Assembly (NCBI RefSeq): GCF_003116015.1
Contig: NZ_LGQZ01000014.1
Span: forward strand, 1 to 64,000
Length of the DNA: 64,000 bases
Reading direction: 5' to 3'
Origin: Azospirillum sp. TSO22-1
Lineage (GTDB): Bacteria; Pseudomonadota; Alphaproteobacteria; Azospirillales; Azospirillaceae
In this document: one piece after another, positions 63,344-64,000 of the stretch
Numbering within the stretch: position 1 is the first letter of the stretch
Layout of the letters: each line of letters starts with the position of its first letter
The notes under the pieces: generated by a model
Seen by the model: the letters and a program-made list of their open reading frames with translations, nothing else
Database searches by the model: none
Told to the model about the DNA's origin: nothing
Made by a program: the position numbers and the translations under genes

Positions 63344-64000
<657 letters not shown>

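Overview
This 64 kb, GC-rich (about 70%) chromosomal window is typical of an alphaproteobacterium of the Rhodospirillales, probably an Azospirillum-like organism. The evidence is a housekeeping set with alphaproteobacterial gene order (surE-pcm-nlpD, yajC-secD-secF-NDUFAF3-like, kdsA-eno, divergent uvrA/ssb), hopanoid squalene genes hpnCDE, an ArsC-family nitrogenase-associated-type protein, a GTTC-N7-GTTC SOS operator, and a heavy load of PAS kinases, receivers and chemoreceptors. I saw no phage, transposase, CRISPR array, tRNA or rRNA.

Layout. 1-7 kb: start of eno, kdsA, a nucleotidyltransferase-like protein, a stand-alone receiver, a coiled-coil/proline-rich protein, an HTH plus ParA-like ATPase, an esterase and murJ. 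7-13 kb: orphan fliN, an RlpA-like protein, a cupin, then an amino-acid/guanidino catabolic cluster (diaminopropionate ammonia-lyase, HAD phosphatase, agmatinase-family ureohydrolase, aminotransferase). 13-18.5 kb: small secreted orphans, a secreted ClpP-fold protein and a complete NitT/TauT-type ABC importer, followed by a double-hairpin repeat. 18.5-27.8 kb: an ArsC-like protein, then two consecutive hybrid-kinase/response-regulator modules. The first kinase carries a LysR-type DNA-binding domain at its N-terminus, and both regulators carry about 500 residues of unrecognised sequence ahead of the receiver. 27.8-34 kb: two hydrolases, a cupin, a frameshifted kinase tail, and cobalamin genes cobU/cobP, cobQ, cobD and cobC. 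34-39.5 kb: a PAS-GGDEF cyclase, an acetyltransferase, a YkgJ-like cysteine-cluster protein, and a PAS protein overlapping a chemoreceptor (an Aer-like sensor split in two). 39.5-48 kb: serS, surE, pcm, nlpD-like, a DUF815 ATPase, yajC, secD, secF and an NDUFAF3-like gene. 48-60 kb: sodB, hpnE-hpnD-hpnC, an NDUFAF6-like pseudo-synthase, a chemoreceptor, trmFO, two Thr-rich mini-lipoproteins and uvrA. 60-64 kb: an SOS operator and ssb, a PAP2/proline-rich/entericidin operon, a MATE exporter and the start of gyrA.

How the genes connect. SurE, Pcm and NlpD form a conserved stress/envelope set. YajC and SecDF support protein export. HpnC, HpnD and HpnE make squalene for hopanoids. The cob genes serve nucleotide-loop and amide steps of cobalamin synthesis. 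UvrA and SSB share an SOS-controlled divergent region. The most novel candidate is the duplicated kinase/regulator block at 19.0-27.7 kb, where one kinase may bind DNA directly and the regulators share an uncharacterised module. All functions are inferred from motifs read by eye; no database search was run.
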